DNA of 64,000 bases from Asticcacaulis sp. ZE23SCel15 (GCF_030505395.1 NZ_CP130044.1:2589001-2653000); one strand, 5' to 3'. Counted from the stretch's first letter, positions 8,526 to 17,369 are shown. Translations and numbers: made by a program. Notes: generated from the letters alone by a model not told the origin.

Positions 8526-9140
8526 TTATCTGGCCGTGGAAAATGCCAGCCAGAAGGCGGTCACCGCCAGCAGACCTGACAGGACGCGTCGGATTTTTAC
8601 CATACGGGCCTCATTGGCGAGAAACGATCCGGCTTGGGTCCCGGTGATGACGATGACCGCATGGATGGCTGTGGCGATGGCCACATAGATCAGTGTCAGG
8701 GTAAGGCTTTGCGGCAAGGTTGGGCGGCCGGGATCAATAAACTGGGGCAGGGTCGCTATATAAAAGACGGCTGCCTTGGGGTTCAGCAGGTTGGTGATCA
8801 GGCCACGCCGTAAATAGGTCGCTCCGGTAGATTTGGTGTCGGTAAAATGAGGCGAGGTCTCATTCGCTGAGCGCCAGCCGTCAAAAGCCAGCCACAAGAG
8901 ATAAAGAACGCCGGCCCAACGCAGTATCTGATACACGATGTCGTTCGACTGGATAAACACCGCAAGTCCTGTGGCAGCGACAAATCCCGCCAAAAGAAGC
9001 CCCAGAGCGATGCCAAAGATCAACGCAAACCCGGCGGCCCGCCCGCGCGACAGGGCGGTTATAGCAATGTAGCCCATGTTCGGCCCTGGGGTCAGTTCAA
9101 TCAGAAGGGCGGTAAAAGCAAAGGCGAGCAGGTTCGACAT
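8526..9140 (-). CDS. LysE/RhtB family amino-acid exporter
   Basis: A 204-residue inner-membrane protein with six hydrophobic segments and the family hallmark near the N terminus, ELTPGPNMGYIAITALSRGR (residues ~16-35). LysE/RhtB members export amino acids such as homoserine, threonine or lysine; the substrate cannot be told from sequence. Length is typical. It is divergent from fabD, with 286 bp between them, and ends 106 bp before the peroxiredoxin start. Confidence 0.88.
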   Translation of the reverse strand: MSNLLAFAFTALLIELTPGPNMGYIAITALSRGRAAGFALIFGIALGLLLAGFVAATGLAVFIQSNDIVYQILRWAGVLYLLWLAFDGWRSANETSPHFTDTKSTGATYLRRGLITNLLNPKAAVFYIATLPQFIDPGRPTLPQSLTLTLIYVAIATAIHAVIVITGTQAGSFLANEARMVKIRRVLSGLLAVTAFWLAFSTAR

Positions 9141-9248
9141 ATTTAAGTATCCAATATGTGATCACTATGGCGGTAAATCGTCGCCAGATCATTATGTTTT
9201 CGAATAGAAACAAATGATCTGGCCTTATCTTGAAGTCCCTCGCCGGGC

Positions 9249-9321
9249 GGTGGCTTCGCCACCTTGGCCGCCGCCGGGGTGGCGGTTTGAGCGGAATGAT
9301 TCTTTGAAAAATCATTCCGCT
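9249..9321. repeat. Two perfect hairpins in LysE-fabD spacer
   Basis: GGTGGCTTCGCCACC (9249-9263) has 6-bp arms. AGCGGAATGATT (9290-9301) and AATCATTCCGCT (9310-9321) have 12-bp perfect arms around an 8-nt loop. They sit in the divergent 286-bp gap. No T-tract of note follows on either strand. Function unknown; they could belong to the leader of either gene. Confidence 0.5.
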
Positions 9322-9386
9322 TTAAGGAAAGGTTGCGCGATCGGTTTGCCTTTTTGCTTGCTCCGTCCGTTTATTTGACCTAACCC

Positions 9387-9419
9387 AAGGCCCCACAAAC
9401 AGACTCTAAACGGGGCCTT
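9387..9419 (+). promoter_or_regulatory. Hairpin covering the fabD ribosome-binding region
   Basis: AAGGCCCC (9387-9394) pairs with GGGGCCTT (9412-9419) around a 17-nt loop. The right arm ends 7 nt before the fabD ATG and holds the only G-rich stretch that could serve as Shine-Dalgarno. Folding would therefore mask initiation. A regulatory role is inferred from position; no ligand-binding motif was recognised. Confidence 0.4.
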
Positions 9420-9426
9420 ATTATTC

Positions 9427-10368
9427 ATGACACTTGCCTTTGTATTTCCTGGTCAGGGCAGCCAGGCTGTCGGCATGGGATCAGATCTCGCCGATAATTT
9501 TCAGGCCGCGCGTGAGGTTTTCGCTGAGGTCGATGACGCTTTGGGGCAAAAGCTGTCCCAATTGATGCGCGAAGGGCCAGAAAGCGACCTGACCCTGACG
9601 GAGAATGCCCAGCCCGCCCTGATGGCCGTGTCTATGGCGGTTGTGCGCGTGCTGAAGGCCGATTTTGGCGTAGATATTTCCAAGGCCGCGTTCGTAGCGG
9701 GACATTCGTTGGGGGAATATTCGGCACTGGCGGCGGCAGAGGCCTTTAGCCTGACCGATACGGCTCGTCTTTTGAAACTGCGCGGTCAGGCTATGCAGCG
9801 TGCCGTGCCGGTCGGCGTGGGCGCTATGGCGGCTTTGATCGGAAAGGCTGATCTTGAACTGGCCGAAGCCGCCTGTCGGGCCGGATCGTCGGCGGGCGTG
9901 GTGGTGGTCGCCAATGACAACAATGCCGGTCAGATTGTGATTTCCGGTGCTAAGGCGGCAGTCGAACTGGCGATTGAAAAAGCAAAGGAACTGGGCGCCA
10001 AGGCCATGCTGCTCAATGTATCAGCACCGTTCCATTGTCCGCTGATGCAGCCCGCTGCCGATGAAATGCAGATAGCACTTGGCAAGGTCACGATCTTGCA
10101 ACCGAAATCGACTCTGGTGGCCAATGTCACCGCCCGTCCGGTTAGCGATGTGGCGCAGATCGCCCCGTTGCTTGTCGAGCAGGTCACGGGCCGTGTCCGC
10201 TGGCGCGAAAGTGTGCAATGGTTGGCAGGAGAAGGCGGCGTGACGCAGTTTGCCGAACTGGGCGCGGGCAAGGTTTTGACCGGCATGATCAAGCGCATTG
10301 CTCCCGATGCGACCGCCGTAGCCCTTAATAGCGCTGCCGATTTTGAAGCCTTTGCGGCTTCGCTCTAA
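9427..10368 (+). CDS. fabD: Malonyl-CoA:ACP transacylase FabD
   Basis: Transfers malonyl from CoA to acyl carrier protein, supplying the elongation steps of type II fatty-acid synthesis. The 313 residues show FPGQGSQAVGMG at the N terminus, the nucleophile elbow GHSLGEYSA (Ser near 93) and the catalytic histidine in SAPFHCPLM (~201). Length is typical. First gene of fabD-fabG-acpP-fabF; fabG starts 17 bp after its stop. Confidence 0.97.
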   Translation: MTLAFVFPGQGSQAVGMGSDLADNFQAAREVFAEVDDALGQKLSQLMREGPESDLTLTENAQPALMAVSMAVVRVLKADFGVDISKAAFVAGHSLGEYSALAAAEAFSLTDTARLLKLRGQAMQRAVPVGVGAMAALIGKADLELAEAACRAGSSAGVVVVANDNNAGQIVISGAKAAVELAIEKAKELGAKAMLLNVSAPFHCPLMQPAADEMQIALGKVTILQPKSTLVANVTARPVSDVAQIAPLLVEQVTGRVRWRESVQWLAGEGGVTQFAELGAGKVLTGMIKRIAPDATAVALNSAADFEAFAASL

Positions 10369-10385
10369 GACTTGTGAGGAACCGC

Positions 10386-11126
10386 ATGTTTGATCTGTCT
10401 AACAAAACCGCGTTGGTCACCGGCGCTACCGGCGGCCTTGGGGCCTCGATTGCTAAGGCTTTGCATAGCCAGGGTGCTAATGTGGTGCTATCCGGCACCC
10501 GTGAGGCCGTTTTGCAGGAACTGGCGTCTGAACTGGGTGAGCGCGCCTTTGTGGCGTCATGCAACCTGTCTGATTCTGCTGAAGTTGATGGCCTGATGGC
10601 TAAGGCCGAAGCGGCCGCCGGATCACCGGTCGATATCCTGATCTCCAATGCCGGATTGACCCGCGATGGCCTTTTGATGCGCATGAAGGACGAAGACTGG
10701 GAAACGGTCATCAAGGTGAACTTAGAAGCCTATTTCCGCCTGTCGCGTTCGGCTATGAAGGGCATGATGAAGCGCCGTTTTGGCCGTATCATCGGCATTG
10801 CCTCCGTCGTGGGCGTGACCGGCAATCCGGGCCAAGCCAACTATGCTGCCTCTAAGGCGGGTATGATCGGCTTTTCCAAGGCCTTGGCTCAGGAAGTGGC
10901 GTCACGTAATATCACGGTCAATACGGTCGCGCCCGGCTTTATCGCCTCTCCGATGACCGATGTGCTCAACGACGCGCAGCGCGACGCCATTCTGACCAAG
11001 ATCCCCGCCGGAAAGCTGGGGGAGGGCAGCGATATCGCCGCGGCCTGCGTTTATCTGGCAAGCGTTGAAGCGGGTTATGTCACCGGTCAGACCCTGCACG
11101 TCAACGGCGGTATGGCGATGATTTAA
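10386..11126 (+). CDS. fabG: 3-oxoacyl-ACP reductase FabG
   Basis: NADPH-dependent reduction of 3-ketoacyl-ACP. It is a short-chain dehydrogenase of 246 residues with the nucleotide motif TGATGGLG, NAG (SNAGLTRDG), the catalytic serine in GIASVVG, and YAASKAG (Tyr and Lys). The start at 10386 is preferred over an in-frame GTG at 10374 because GAGGA lies at ideal distance before the ATG and FabG proteins start MFDL. Directly downstream of fabD. Confidence 0.97.
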   Translation: MFDLSNKTALVTGATGGLGASIAKALHSQGANVVLSGTREAVLQELASELGERAFVASCNLSDSAEVDGLMAKAEAAAGSPVDILISNAGLTRDGLLMRMKDEDWETVIKVNLEAYFRLSRSAMKGMMKRRFGRIIGIASVVGVTGNPGQANYAASKAGMIGFSKALAQEVASRNITVNTVAPGFIASPMTDVLNDAQRDAILTKIPAGKLGEGSDIAAACVYLASVEAGYVTGQTLHVNGGMAMI

Positions 11127-11202
11127 GCGTTGTGTGCGTGCCCGTTTTATCAAAAGCTTTTGTGCCGTAAAATAGTGTGGTACGCAGCGCAGTTAAATTC
11201 GC

Positions 11203-11231
11203 TTGAATCCTTACACCTGTATGGCTACAAG
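11203..11231 (+). promoter_or_regulatory. Possible sigma-70-type promoter for acpP
   Basis: TTGAAT (11203-11208) and TACAAG (11226-11231) are separated by 17 bp, ~75 bp before the acpP start. Each hexamer matches four of six consensus positions. A separate acpP promoter is expected because the protein is made in large excess over FabG. Weak evidence. Confidence 0.3.
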
Positions 11232-11306
11232 CAAACGCCTAGAATCTTAGTTAAGTTTCTTAAGCGGCCCTCGCGGCCAAGTTTTTAAACCTCTAGAGGG
11301 CCTAAA

Positions 11307-11546
11307 ATGTCTGAAGTTCTTGAACGTGTTCGTAAGATCGTAATCGACCATCTGGATGCCGATCCGGACAAGGTCACGGATAAGGCGAGCTTTATCGACG
11401 ATCTGGAAGCCGACAGCCTCGACATCGTCGAGCTGGTCATGGCTTTCGAAGAAGAGTTCGACATCGAAATTCCCGACGATTCCGCTGAGCACATCCTCAC
11501 GGTCGGTGATGCGGTGAACTATATTCAGGAAAAGCTTTCCGCTTAA
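11307..11546 (+). CDS. acpP: Acyl carrier protein
   Basis: A 79-residue acidic carrier that holds growing acyl chains on a 4'-phosphopantetheine arm. The modified serine lies in [15 protein letters not shown] (DSL motif, Ser ~38). The start is preceded by GAGGG inside the short palindrome CCTCTAGAGG (11289-11298), so the ribosome-binding site could be partly masked. The 180-bp gap from fabG suggests its own promoter, and a stable hairpin lies between acpP and fabF. Confidence 0.97.
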   Translation: MSEVLERVRKIVIDHLDADPDKVTDKASFIDDLEADSLDIVELVMAFEEEFDIEIPDDSAEHILTVGDAVNYIQEKLSA

Positions 11547-11567
11547 TCCTGTTAAGGTGAAATAGGG

Positions 11568-11595
11568 CGCGGCTCTGCTTGGGTGCAGGGCCGCG
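11568..11595 (+). ncRNA. Intercistronic acpP-fabF hairpin
   Basis: CGCGGCTCTGC (11568-11578) pairs with GCAGGGCCGCG (11585-11595), an 11-bp stem with one G-U pair and a 6-nt loop. No T-tract follows on the plus strand. It may stabilise the 3' end of an abundant acpP transcript or attenuate read-through into fabF; this is inferred only from structure and position. Confidence 0.45.
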
Positions 11596-11642
11596 TCATG
11601 TCTATCGGGCATGGCTTTGCCCAAAGTTCTAAGGATACGCAT

Positions 11643-12926
11643 ATGGCTCGTCGCGTCGTGATTACTGGCGTTGGTCTGTTGACCCCTCTGGGGCATGGGA
11701 CCGAAATTTCGTGGAAGCGTCTGCTGGAAGGCAAATCCGGCGCTGGCCCGATCACCGCTTTTGATACGACCGATTATGCCTGCACCGTCGCCTGTGAAAT
11801 ACCTACCGTAGATGGGCGCGGCGGAGGTGGCCCGGACATCGAAGGCTCGTTTGATGCTTCGAAAGTCCTGTCCAACAAAGAGCGTCGCAAGGTTGACGAT
11901 TTTATCCTGTACGCGATTGCCGCCGCCGATGAAGCGCTGAGCGACGCCAACTGGCATCCTGAAACCGAAGAGGATCAGGTCCGAACCGGCGTAATGATCG
12001 GCTCCGGCATTGGCGGTCTGGGCGTCATCGCCGCCACCGCACTGGAGCTTAAGGAAAAAGGCCCCAAGCGGATTTCGCCGTTCTTTATTCCGTCATCTCT
12101 GATCAATCTGGCGTCGGGTCAGGTGTCGATCCGTCATGGCCTTAAGGGGCCTAACCATTCGGTCGTCACGGCTTGCGCCACGGGTGCCCATGCAATTGGT
12201 GATGCGGCCCGCCTGATCAAGTATGGCGACGCCGATGTCATGGTGGCTGGTGGTGCTGAATCGGCGATTGTGCCGGTCGGTATTGCGGGCTTTATTGCCT
12301 GCCGTGCCCTGTGTACCGCCTTTAACGATGCGCCGGAAAAAGCCTCGCGCCCCTATGACAAAGACCGTGATGGCTTTGTGATGGGCGAAGGGGCCGGCAT
12401 ACTGGTGCTCGAAGAATATGAACATGCTAAGGCGCGCGGCGCTAAGATCTATGCCGAAGTGCTGGGCTATGGCCTGTCGGGTGACGCCTATCACATCACC
12501 GCCCCGTCCGAAGATGGTGATGGTGGTTTCCGCGCTATGAGCTTGGCGCTCAAAGATGCGGGCATTTCAGCTACCGAAATCGACTATGTCAATTCGCACG
12601 GTACATCGACCATGGCTGATGGCATTGAGTTGAAAGCGATCGAGAAATTCCTGGGCGAACGGGCGGCCACCGGCACGGTATCGTCGACCAAATCCGCCAT
12701 TGGCCACCTTTTGGGCGCTGCCGGTGCGGTCGAGGCCGCGTTCTGTGCGCTGGCCATACGCGATCAGATCGCGCCGCCGACCATCAACCTCGACAATCCG
12801 GATGTTGAAACGCCCATCGATCTGGTGCCTAATAAGGCCAAGCCTATGAAGATTGATAAGGTTATGTCAAACTCCTTCGGATTCGGGGGCACTAACGCCG
12901 CGCTCATCTTGGGTAAGGTCGACTAA
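11643..12926 (+). CDS. fabF: 3-oxoacyl-ACP synthase II FabF
   Basis: Condensing enzyme that extends acyl-ACP with malonyl-ACP. The 427 residues begin MARRVVITGVGLLTPLG and hold the Cys-His-His triad: TACATGAHA (Cys ~177), NSHGTST (His ~317) and GHLLGAAG (His ~353). The start at 11643 is set by AAGGA nine bases upstream; an earlier in-frame ATG at 11583 would put the acpP-fabF hairpin inside the gene. mltG begins 2 bp after its stop. Confidence 0.97.
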   Translation: MARRVVITGVGLLTPLGHGTEISWKRLLEGKSGAGPITAFDTTDYACTVACEIPTVDGRGGGGPDIEGSFDASKVLSNKERRKVDDFILYAIAAADEALSDANWHPETEEDQVRTGVMIGSGIGGLGVIAATALELKEKGPKRISPFFIPSSLINLASGQVSIRHGLKGPNHSVVTACATGAHAIGDAARLIKYGDADVMVAGGAESAIVPVGIAGFIACRALCTAFNDAPEKASRPYDKDRDGFVMGEGAGILVLEEYEHAKARGAKIYAEVLGYGLSGDAYHITAPSEDGDGGFRAMSLALKDAGISATEIDYVNSHGTSTMADGIELKAIEKFLGERAATGTVSSTKSAIGHLLGAAGAVEAAFCALAIRDQIAPPTINLDNPDVETPIDLVPNKAKPMKIDKVMSNSFGFGGTNAALILGKVD

Positions 12927-12928
12927 CC

Positions 12929-13987
12929 ATGACGAAAAAAGGCAGGCCGGCCAAACCGCGAAAAGCCAAGCGTTTGATTGCGCCGGTTGCGGGCCTGTTG
13001 TCGGGATTGTTTCTGCTGTTTCTGGCCGTGCTGTTAGGTGTCTATGCTCAAGCGTTCGGGCCGGGGCCGGTGGCGCGTGATAATGCTGAGGTGACCTCGG
13101 TGTCGCTCAAGCAGGGCATGGGCGTTATCGCCATTGCCAAAACCCTCAAAGCGGCGGGCGTTATCCGCTCTGAAACCGCCTTTCGTTTGGCCGCCAAGGT
13201 TAGTGGCCGCGATAACGCCATGCGTGCGGGCACCTATGAGTTCGATAGCCGTCAGCCGTTGTTCAGCGTCCTGAAACAGATTCAGGACGGCAAGGTGGTG
13301 CAACACTTCGTCACTATCCCCGAAGGCCGGACCTCGGCTCAGGCCGTGCGAATCCTGATGGCGGTTGAAGCGTTGAAAGGCGATGTCGATATCCCGCCCG
13401 AAGGTTCAGTGCTGCCGGAGACCTATCAGTATGAGCCCGGTGAAACCCGTCAGGCCGTGCTTGACCGGATGCTGGACGCGGGCCGTAAGACTTTGAACGA
13501 TCTGTGGGCCAAACGTCAGCCGGGCCTGCCGATCAATACACCGGAAGAAGCGCTGATACTGGCGTCTGTGGTCGAAAAAGAAACCGGTATTGCCACTGAG
13601 CGCCCGCGCGTAGCCGCTGTCTTCGTCAACCGCCTGCGCAAAGGAATGCGGCTGGAGTCCGATCCGACCGTGGTTTACGGGGTCTCCAAAGGTGAACCGC
13701 TGGGGCGGGGCCTGCGCCGCTCTGAACTGGATACGGCGACACCGTGGAACACCTATCTGATTTCGCGCCTGCCGATCACGCCGATTGCCAATCCGGGTAA
13801 GGCCTCGATTGAGGCCGTGCTTAATCCGGCCCAGACCAATGATATCTTCTTTGTCGCCGATGGCACCGGCGGTCATGTGTTTGCCGAAACCTATGATCAG
13901 CACCTGGTCAATGTCGCCAACTGGCGCAAGATCGAGAACCAGCCGCGCGATTCCGCCGTTACGGCCCTGAGCAGCAAAGCCAACTAA
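12929..13987 (+). CDS. mltG: Endolytic murein transglycosylase MltG
   Basis: Inner-membrane lytic transglycosylase that cuts nascent glycan strands and sets their length. The 352-residue protein has a basic N terminus, one membrane helix (LIAPVAGLLSGLFLLFLAVL, ~15-40), a LysM-like region and the YceG domain with the catalytic glutamate in SVVEKETG (~217). The tail motif PWNTYLISRLPITPIANPG is diagnostic. Only two bases separate it from fabF, so it is translated with the fab genes, as in many proteobacteria. Confidence 0.95.
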   Translation: MTKKGRPAKPRKAKRLIAPVAGLLSGLFLLFLAVLLGVYAQAFGPGPVARDNAEVTSVSLKQGMGVIAIAKTLKAAGVIRSETAFRLAAKVSGRDNAMRAGTYEFDSRQPLFSVLKQIQDGKVVQHFVTIPEGRTSAQAVRILMAVEALKGDVDIPPEGSVLPETYQYEPGETRQAVLDRMLDAGRKTLNDLWAKRQPGLPINTPEEALILASVVEKETGIATERPRVAAVFVNRLRKGMRLESDPTVVYGVSKGEPLGRGLRRSELDTATPWNTYLISRLPITPIANPGKASIEAVLNPAQTNDIFFVADGTGGHVFAETYDQHLVNVANWRKIENQPRDSAVTALSSKAN

Positions 13988-14001
13988 AAGGGAATTTGCG
14001 C

Positions 14002-14898
14002 ATGGCGCTTTATAGCATGACTGGCTTTGCCAGACGCGATGGCCGCCATAGCGACGATTTGGGTGAAACGCGCTGGACGATTGAGGTGCGCTCCGTCAAT
14101 GGCCGCAGCCTTGATGTCAAATGCCGCTATCCGGCAGGGTATGAGCATCTGGATCGGCTGGCCAAGGAATTGTGCAAGGTCAAGTTTCAGCGTGGACAGA
14201 TTGCGGTGAATTTTCAGATCAGCACGGATGCCCCCAGAGCCGCGGTGACTATCAATGAATCCATGATTGATTTTTACCTTCGGGCTGGCGATGACCTGAT
14301 CAAAAGTGGCCGCGTCAAGCCGCCGCGCTGGGATGGATTACTATCTCTGCGCGGGGTGTTGGAAACGGCGGCGGATGAAGACGCCGCAGATGATGGTCGG
14401 GCGTTTGAAGCCAGTCTTATTGACGATCTCAATAGCGTGCTTGAGGACCTTAAAGCCGCGCGTGGCTATGAGGGTGAGGCGCTGCTGCATATCCTCAACC
14501 ACCATATGGAAACCCTGACCATTGCCCGCCATGACGCCGAGGCCTTGGCAGGCCAGCAACTGACCCATATTCGTGAGCGCTTTGAGCGTCGCCTGACGGA
14601 GATCATGGGCGATACGGCTGAGTTTCATGATCGTATCCTGCAGGAAGCGGCGGTGCTCGGCGTCAAGGCTGATGTCACCGAAGAACTGGACCGTTTAAGG
14701 GCCCATATTGAGGCGGCCCATGCCTTGTTGGGAGCCGAAACCTCACAGGGCCGAAAGCTTGATTTTCTGGCGCAGGAATTTATGCGCGAAGCCAATACTT
14801 TGTGCTCCAAATCGACCCTGACCGAACTCACAAGCATCGGCCTGAATTTAAAATCAACGATTGATCAGTTTCGCGAGCAAATCCAGAATGTTGAATAA
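14002..14898 (+). CDS. yicC: YicC family endoribonuclease
   Basis: A 298-residue protein with the YicC signature MALYSMTGFARRDG at the N terminus, EVRSVNGRSLDVKCRYP, and the conserved C-terminal block GRKLDFLAQEFMREANTLCSK. E. coli YicC is an RNase that acts on small RNAs such as RyhB. The start at 14002 fits the family; an in-frame TTG at 13996 is less likely. Its last 11 bases overlap gmk, indicating translational coupling; the yicC-gmk pair is widely conserved. Confidence 0.93.
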   Translation: MALYSMTGFARRDGRHSDDLGETRWTIEVRSVNGRSLDVKCRYPAGYEHLDRLAKELCKVKFQRGQIAVNFQISTDAPRAAVTINESMIDFYLRAGDDLIKSGRVKPPRWDGLLSLRGVLETAADEDAADDGRAFEASLIDDLNSVLEDLKAARGYEGEALLHILNHHMETLTIARHDAEALAGQQLTHIRERFERRLTEIMGDTAEFHDRILQEAAVLGVKADVTEELDRLRAHIEAAHALLGAETSQGRKLDFLAQEFMREANTLCSKSTLTELTSIGLNLKSTIDQFREQIQNVE

Positions 14899-15529
14899 TC
14901 CCCGCATCCGTCGTGGCCTTATGCTGATCGTCGTCGCCCCGTCGGGCGCGGGCAAAACGTCCCTGTGTCGCCGCCTCATGGCCGATCACGAAGACCTTGA
15001 CCTATCGATTTCGGTGACTACTCGTGCCCCACGTCCGGGCGAAGAGGATGGTCGCGAATACCATTTCATTGATGATACGCGTATGGATGAACTGGTCGCA
15101 AATGATGCATTGCTTGAGACCGCTTCGGTCCACGACCACCGCTACGGTACGCCGCGTGAGCCGGTCGATAAGGCGCTGTCTCAGGGTAAAAACGTCCTGT
15201 TCGATATCGACTGGCAGGGCGCGCAGCGCATTTCGGTCAAGGCCCCGTCCGATGTGGTGCGGGTGTTCATCCTGCCACCGTCAATGTCTGAGCTTAAGCG
15301 TCGGTTGGTGGTGCGCGCTCAGGATGGCATGGATGTGATTGAGCGCCGCCTAAGCCGCGCCAAGGGCGAAATCGCCCATTGGGCCGAATATGATTATGTC
15401 ATTCTCAATGATGATTTTGATCGGTCCTATGCCGAACTGGCGCACATCTATCATGCCGAAGCGGCCCGCCGGTCGCGGGGTTTGTGGATCGCGCCGTTTG
15501 TCGATGAATTGATGTCGGAGCCTCTATAG
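14888..15529 (+). CDS. gmk: Guanylate kinase
   Basis: Phosphorylates GMP to GDP. The 213 residues contain the P-loop APSGAGKTSL, the GMP-binding SVTTRAPRPGEEDGREYHF segment (residues ~42-60) and DIDWQGAQ. The ATG at 14888 lies inside the end of yicC and gives the expected N terminus (MLNNPRIRRGLMLIVVAPSG). It converges with rsmA and the two stops overlap by 6 bp, leaving no room for a terminator. Confidence 0.96.
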   Translation: MLNNPRIRRGLMLIVVAPSGAGKTSLCRRLMADHEDLDLSISVTTRAPRPGEEDGREYHFIDDTRMDELVANDALLETASVHDHRYGTPREPVDKALSQGKNVLFDIDWQGAQRISVKAPSDVVRVFILPPSMSELKRRLVVRAQDGMDVIERRLSRAKGEIAHWAEYDYVILNDDFDRSYAELAHIYHAEAARRSRGLWIAPFVDELMSEPL

Positions 15530-16363
15530 CAGGCTGGCGAGTTTCAAAAATCGATCCGGCGATACGGTTTCAGCCCGCGCGGTCGGGTCGATCCCGGCTT
15601 TTTCCAACAAAGCCTCACCGCCCAGTGGTTTAAGCGAGGCGCGCAGCATCTTACGACGTTGACCAAAGGCGGCGGCGGTGACTTTTTCGAGATTTCTAAT
15701 CAGTTGTGCATCCGGCCGGTCGGTCTTTGGCGTCAGTTTGACAACGGCGCTGTCGACCTTGGGCGGCGGTGTAAAGGCGCGGGCGGGCAGGTCCATCAGC
15801 TTTTCACAATCGCACAGCACCTGCGCGATCACGCTCAGGCGGCCATAGTCATTGTCATCGACGGGCGCCACCACACGCAGGGCGACTTCAAGCTGAAACA
15901 TTAAGGTCATGCTGAGCGGCTGCCACGGGCCTGTCAGCCACTTGATCAGCAGCGGCGTGCCGACATTGTAGGGCAGGTTAGACACCATATGGGCGGCCTC
16001 ACCCAGATCGCGTTCCGCCAGCAAGGCGCGTTCATCGGCCTTAACGGCATCGGCTTCGATCACGTCAAAGCGCGTACCGTAGGTGTCATTTAGCTCGCTC
16101 AAAAGCTCGATAAAGCGGGCGTCTTTTTCGATGGCCAGCACCGATCGGGCATCAGATTCCAGCAGGGCGCGGGTCAGGCCACCGGGGCCGGGGCCCACCT
16201 CAATCACCACATCGCCGTCAAACGGACCACCCAGACGCACAATCTTGCGCGTTATGTTGAGGTCGAGCAGGAAGTGCTGGCCGAAGCTTTTTTTGGCCAT
16301 AAGGCCATGCTGTTCAAGGCTATCGCGCAAACTCGGTAACTCATTTTGCGTTTTAGGCGTCAT
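15524..16363 (-). CDS. rsmA: 16S rRNA dimethyladenosine transferase RsmA (KsgA)
   Basis: Dimethylates two adjacent adenosines in helix 45 of 16S rRNA during late 30S assembly. The 279 residues show the substrate-recognition start KKSFGQHFLLD, the SAM motif VIEVGPGPGGLT and the catalytic NLPYNVGTP (N-L-P-Y). It overlaps the end of pdxA by 11 bp, the last of the lptF-lptG-lptD-surA-pdxA-rsmA series. The surA-pdxA-rsmA order is widespread in proteobacteria. Confidence 0.96.
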   Translation of the reverse strand: MTPKTQNELPSLRDSLEQHGLMAKKSFGQHFLLDLNITRKIVRLGGPFDGDVVIEVGPGPGGLTRALLESDARSVLAIEKDARFIELLSELNDTYGTRFDVIEADAVKADERALLAERDLGEAAHMVSNLPYNVGTPLLIKWLTGPWQPLSMTLMFQLEVALRVVAPVDDNDYGRLSVIAQVLCDCEKLMDLPARAFTPPPKVDSAVVKLTPKTDRPDAQLIRNLEKVTAAAFGQRRKMLRASLKPLGGEALLEKAGIDPTARAETVSPDRFLKLASLL

Positions 16364-17351
16364 TGCGCTTCATACTCAAATCGTGGGCGGCATGGATGGC
16401 CGCAATCAGGCTGTCGGGGCGGGCAATACCAAGGCCTGCAATACCAAAGCCGGTGCCGTGGTCGGGCGAGGTGCGCACAATCGGCAGCCCCAGCGTAATA
16501 TTTACACCGCCCCAGAAATCGAGCGTCTTGAGCGGGATCAGGCCCTGATCATGGTAGAGGCAAATACAGGCGTCATAGGCCCCGCGCGCTTCATCATGGA
16601 ATAGGGTATCGGCGGGGAAGGGCCCTTTGATATCAATGCCCTGCGCCTGTAAATTCGCGATCGCCGGCTTAAGCAGGTCGATTTCTTCGCGACCGATAGT
16701 GCCATCTTCACCGGCATGAGGGTTCAGCCCCGCCATCACCAGACGCGGCGATGAAATGCCAAAATCGGTTTTCAGGGCCTGATGGGTGACGCGCACCGTA
16801 TGGGCCAGATCATCAGCGTTCAGGCGCTTTTTTACATCGCAAAGCGGTATATGGATCGTCGCCAACACTACCCGCAACTCCTTGGCGGTCAGCATCATGA
16901 TAGGGCCGCGCGCGCCGTCGTAAGGGGCGGCAGCGGTCAGGTTCCCCAGATATTCAGTATGACCGGGGAAGCTAAACCCCGTGGCATAGAGCACGGATTT
17001 GGCGATGGGGGCCGTAATCAGCCCGCGCGCCTTACCTTCAAGACAAAGCGTCACCGCCTCTTCGATCCAGCGCAAAATATGCGGGCCGTGGCGGCTGGCG
17101 GGATGCCCCGCAACGGCAGGGGCGGTCAGGGGCCGGTCAAGCACCGGCAGGCTGGCCGCAAACACCTTATGGGCGTCAGATATGTCCTGAACTACGGCGA
17201 CATCAGCCCCGGCAGCTCTCAGGGCCGCGCCATCGCCTATCACGCAAAAACAAAGCTCAGGAACCTGCTTTAAGGTGTCCCAAGCTTTGAGAATAATCTC
17301 TGGGCCGATACCGCACGGGTCGCCCATAGTGATGACAAGCGGTTTGAGAAT
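16353..17351 (-). CDS. pdxA: 4-hydroxythreonine-4-phosphate dehydrogenase PdxA (non-AUG start likely)
   Basis: Catalyses an NAD-dependent step in the DXP-dependent pyridoxal phosphate pathway. Zn-binding and active-site blocks are present (HIPLCDVKK, NPHAGEDG, DTLFHDEARGAYD, ALYHDQG-type CLYHDQGLIPLK). The first in-frame ATG (17327) falls inside the family motif MGDPxGIGPE and would remove the first beta-strand. Upstream codons read LKPLVIT in frame, and a good Shine-Dalgarno AAAGGA (17365-17360) lies 8 nt before an ATT at 17351 (5 nt before ATC at 17354), so a rare AUU or AUC start is likely; this gives ~332 residues, normal for the family. The usual GDPAGIG alanine is a cysteine here. Confidence 0.9.
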   Translation of the reverse strand: MLKPLVITMGDPCGIGPEIILKAWDTLKQVPELCFCVIGDGAALRAAGADVAVVQDISDAHKVFAASLPVLDRPLTAPAVAGHPASRHGPHILRWIEEAVTLCLEGKARGLITAPIAKSVLYATGFSFPGHTEYLGNLTAAAPYDGARGPIMMLTAKELRVVLATIHIPLCDVKKRLNADDLAHTVRVTHQALKTDFGISSPRLVMAGLNPHAGEDGTIGREEIDLLKPAIANLQAQGIDIKGPFPADTLFHDEARGAYDACICLYHDQGLIPLKTLDFWGGVNITLGLPIVRTSPDHGTGFGIAGLGIARPDSLIAAIHAAHDLSMKRNDA

Positions 17352-17369
17352 GATCTCAATCCTTTAAAC

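Noticed and set aside
9427-15529. Tandem genes considered as a secondary-metabolite (polyketide) cluster
   Set aside because: Each gene is a single-domain housekeeping fatty-acid enzyme in the standard order, followed by mltG, yicC and gmk; there are no modular synthases or tailoring genes.
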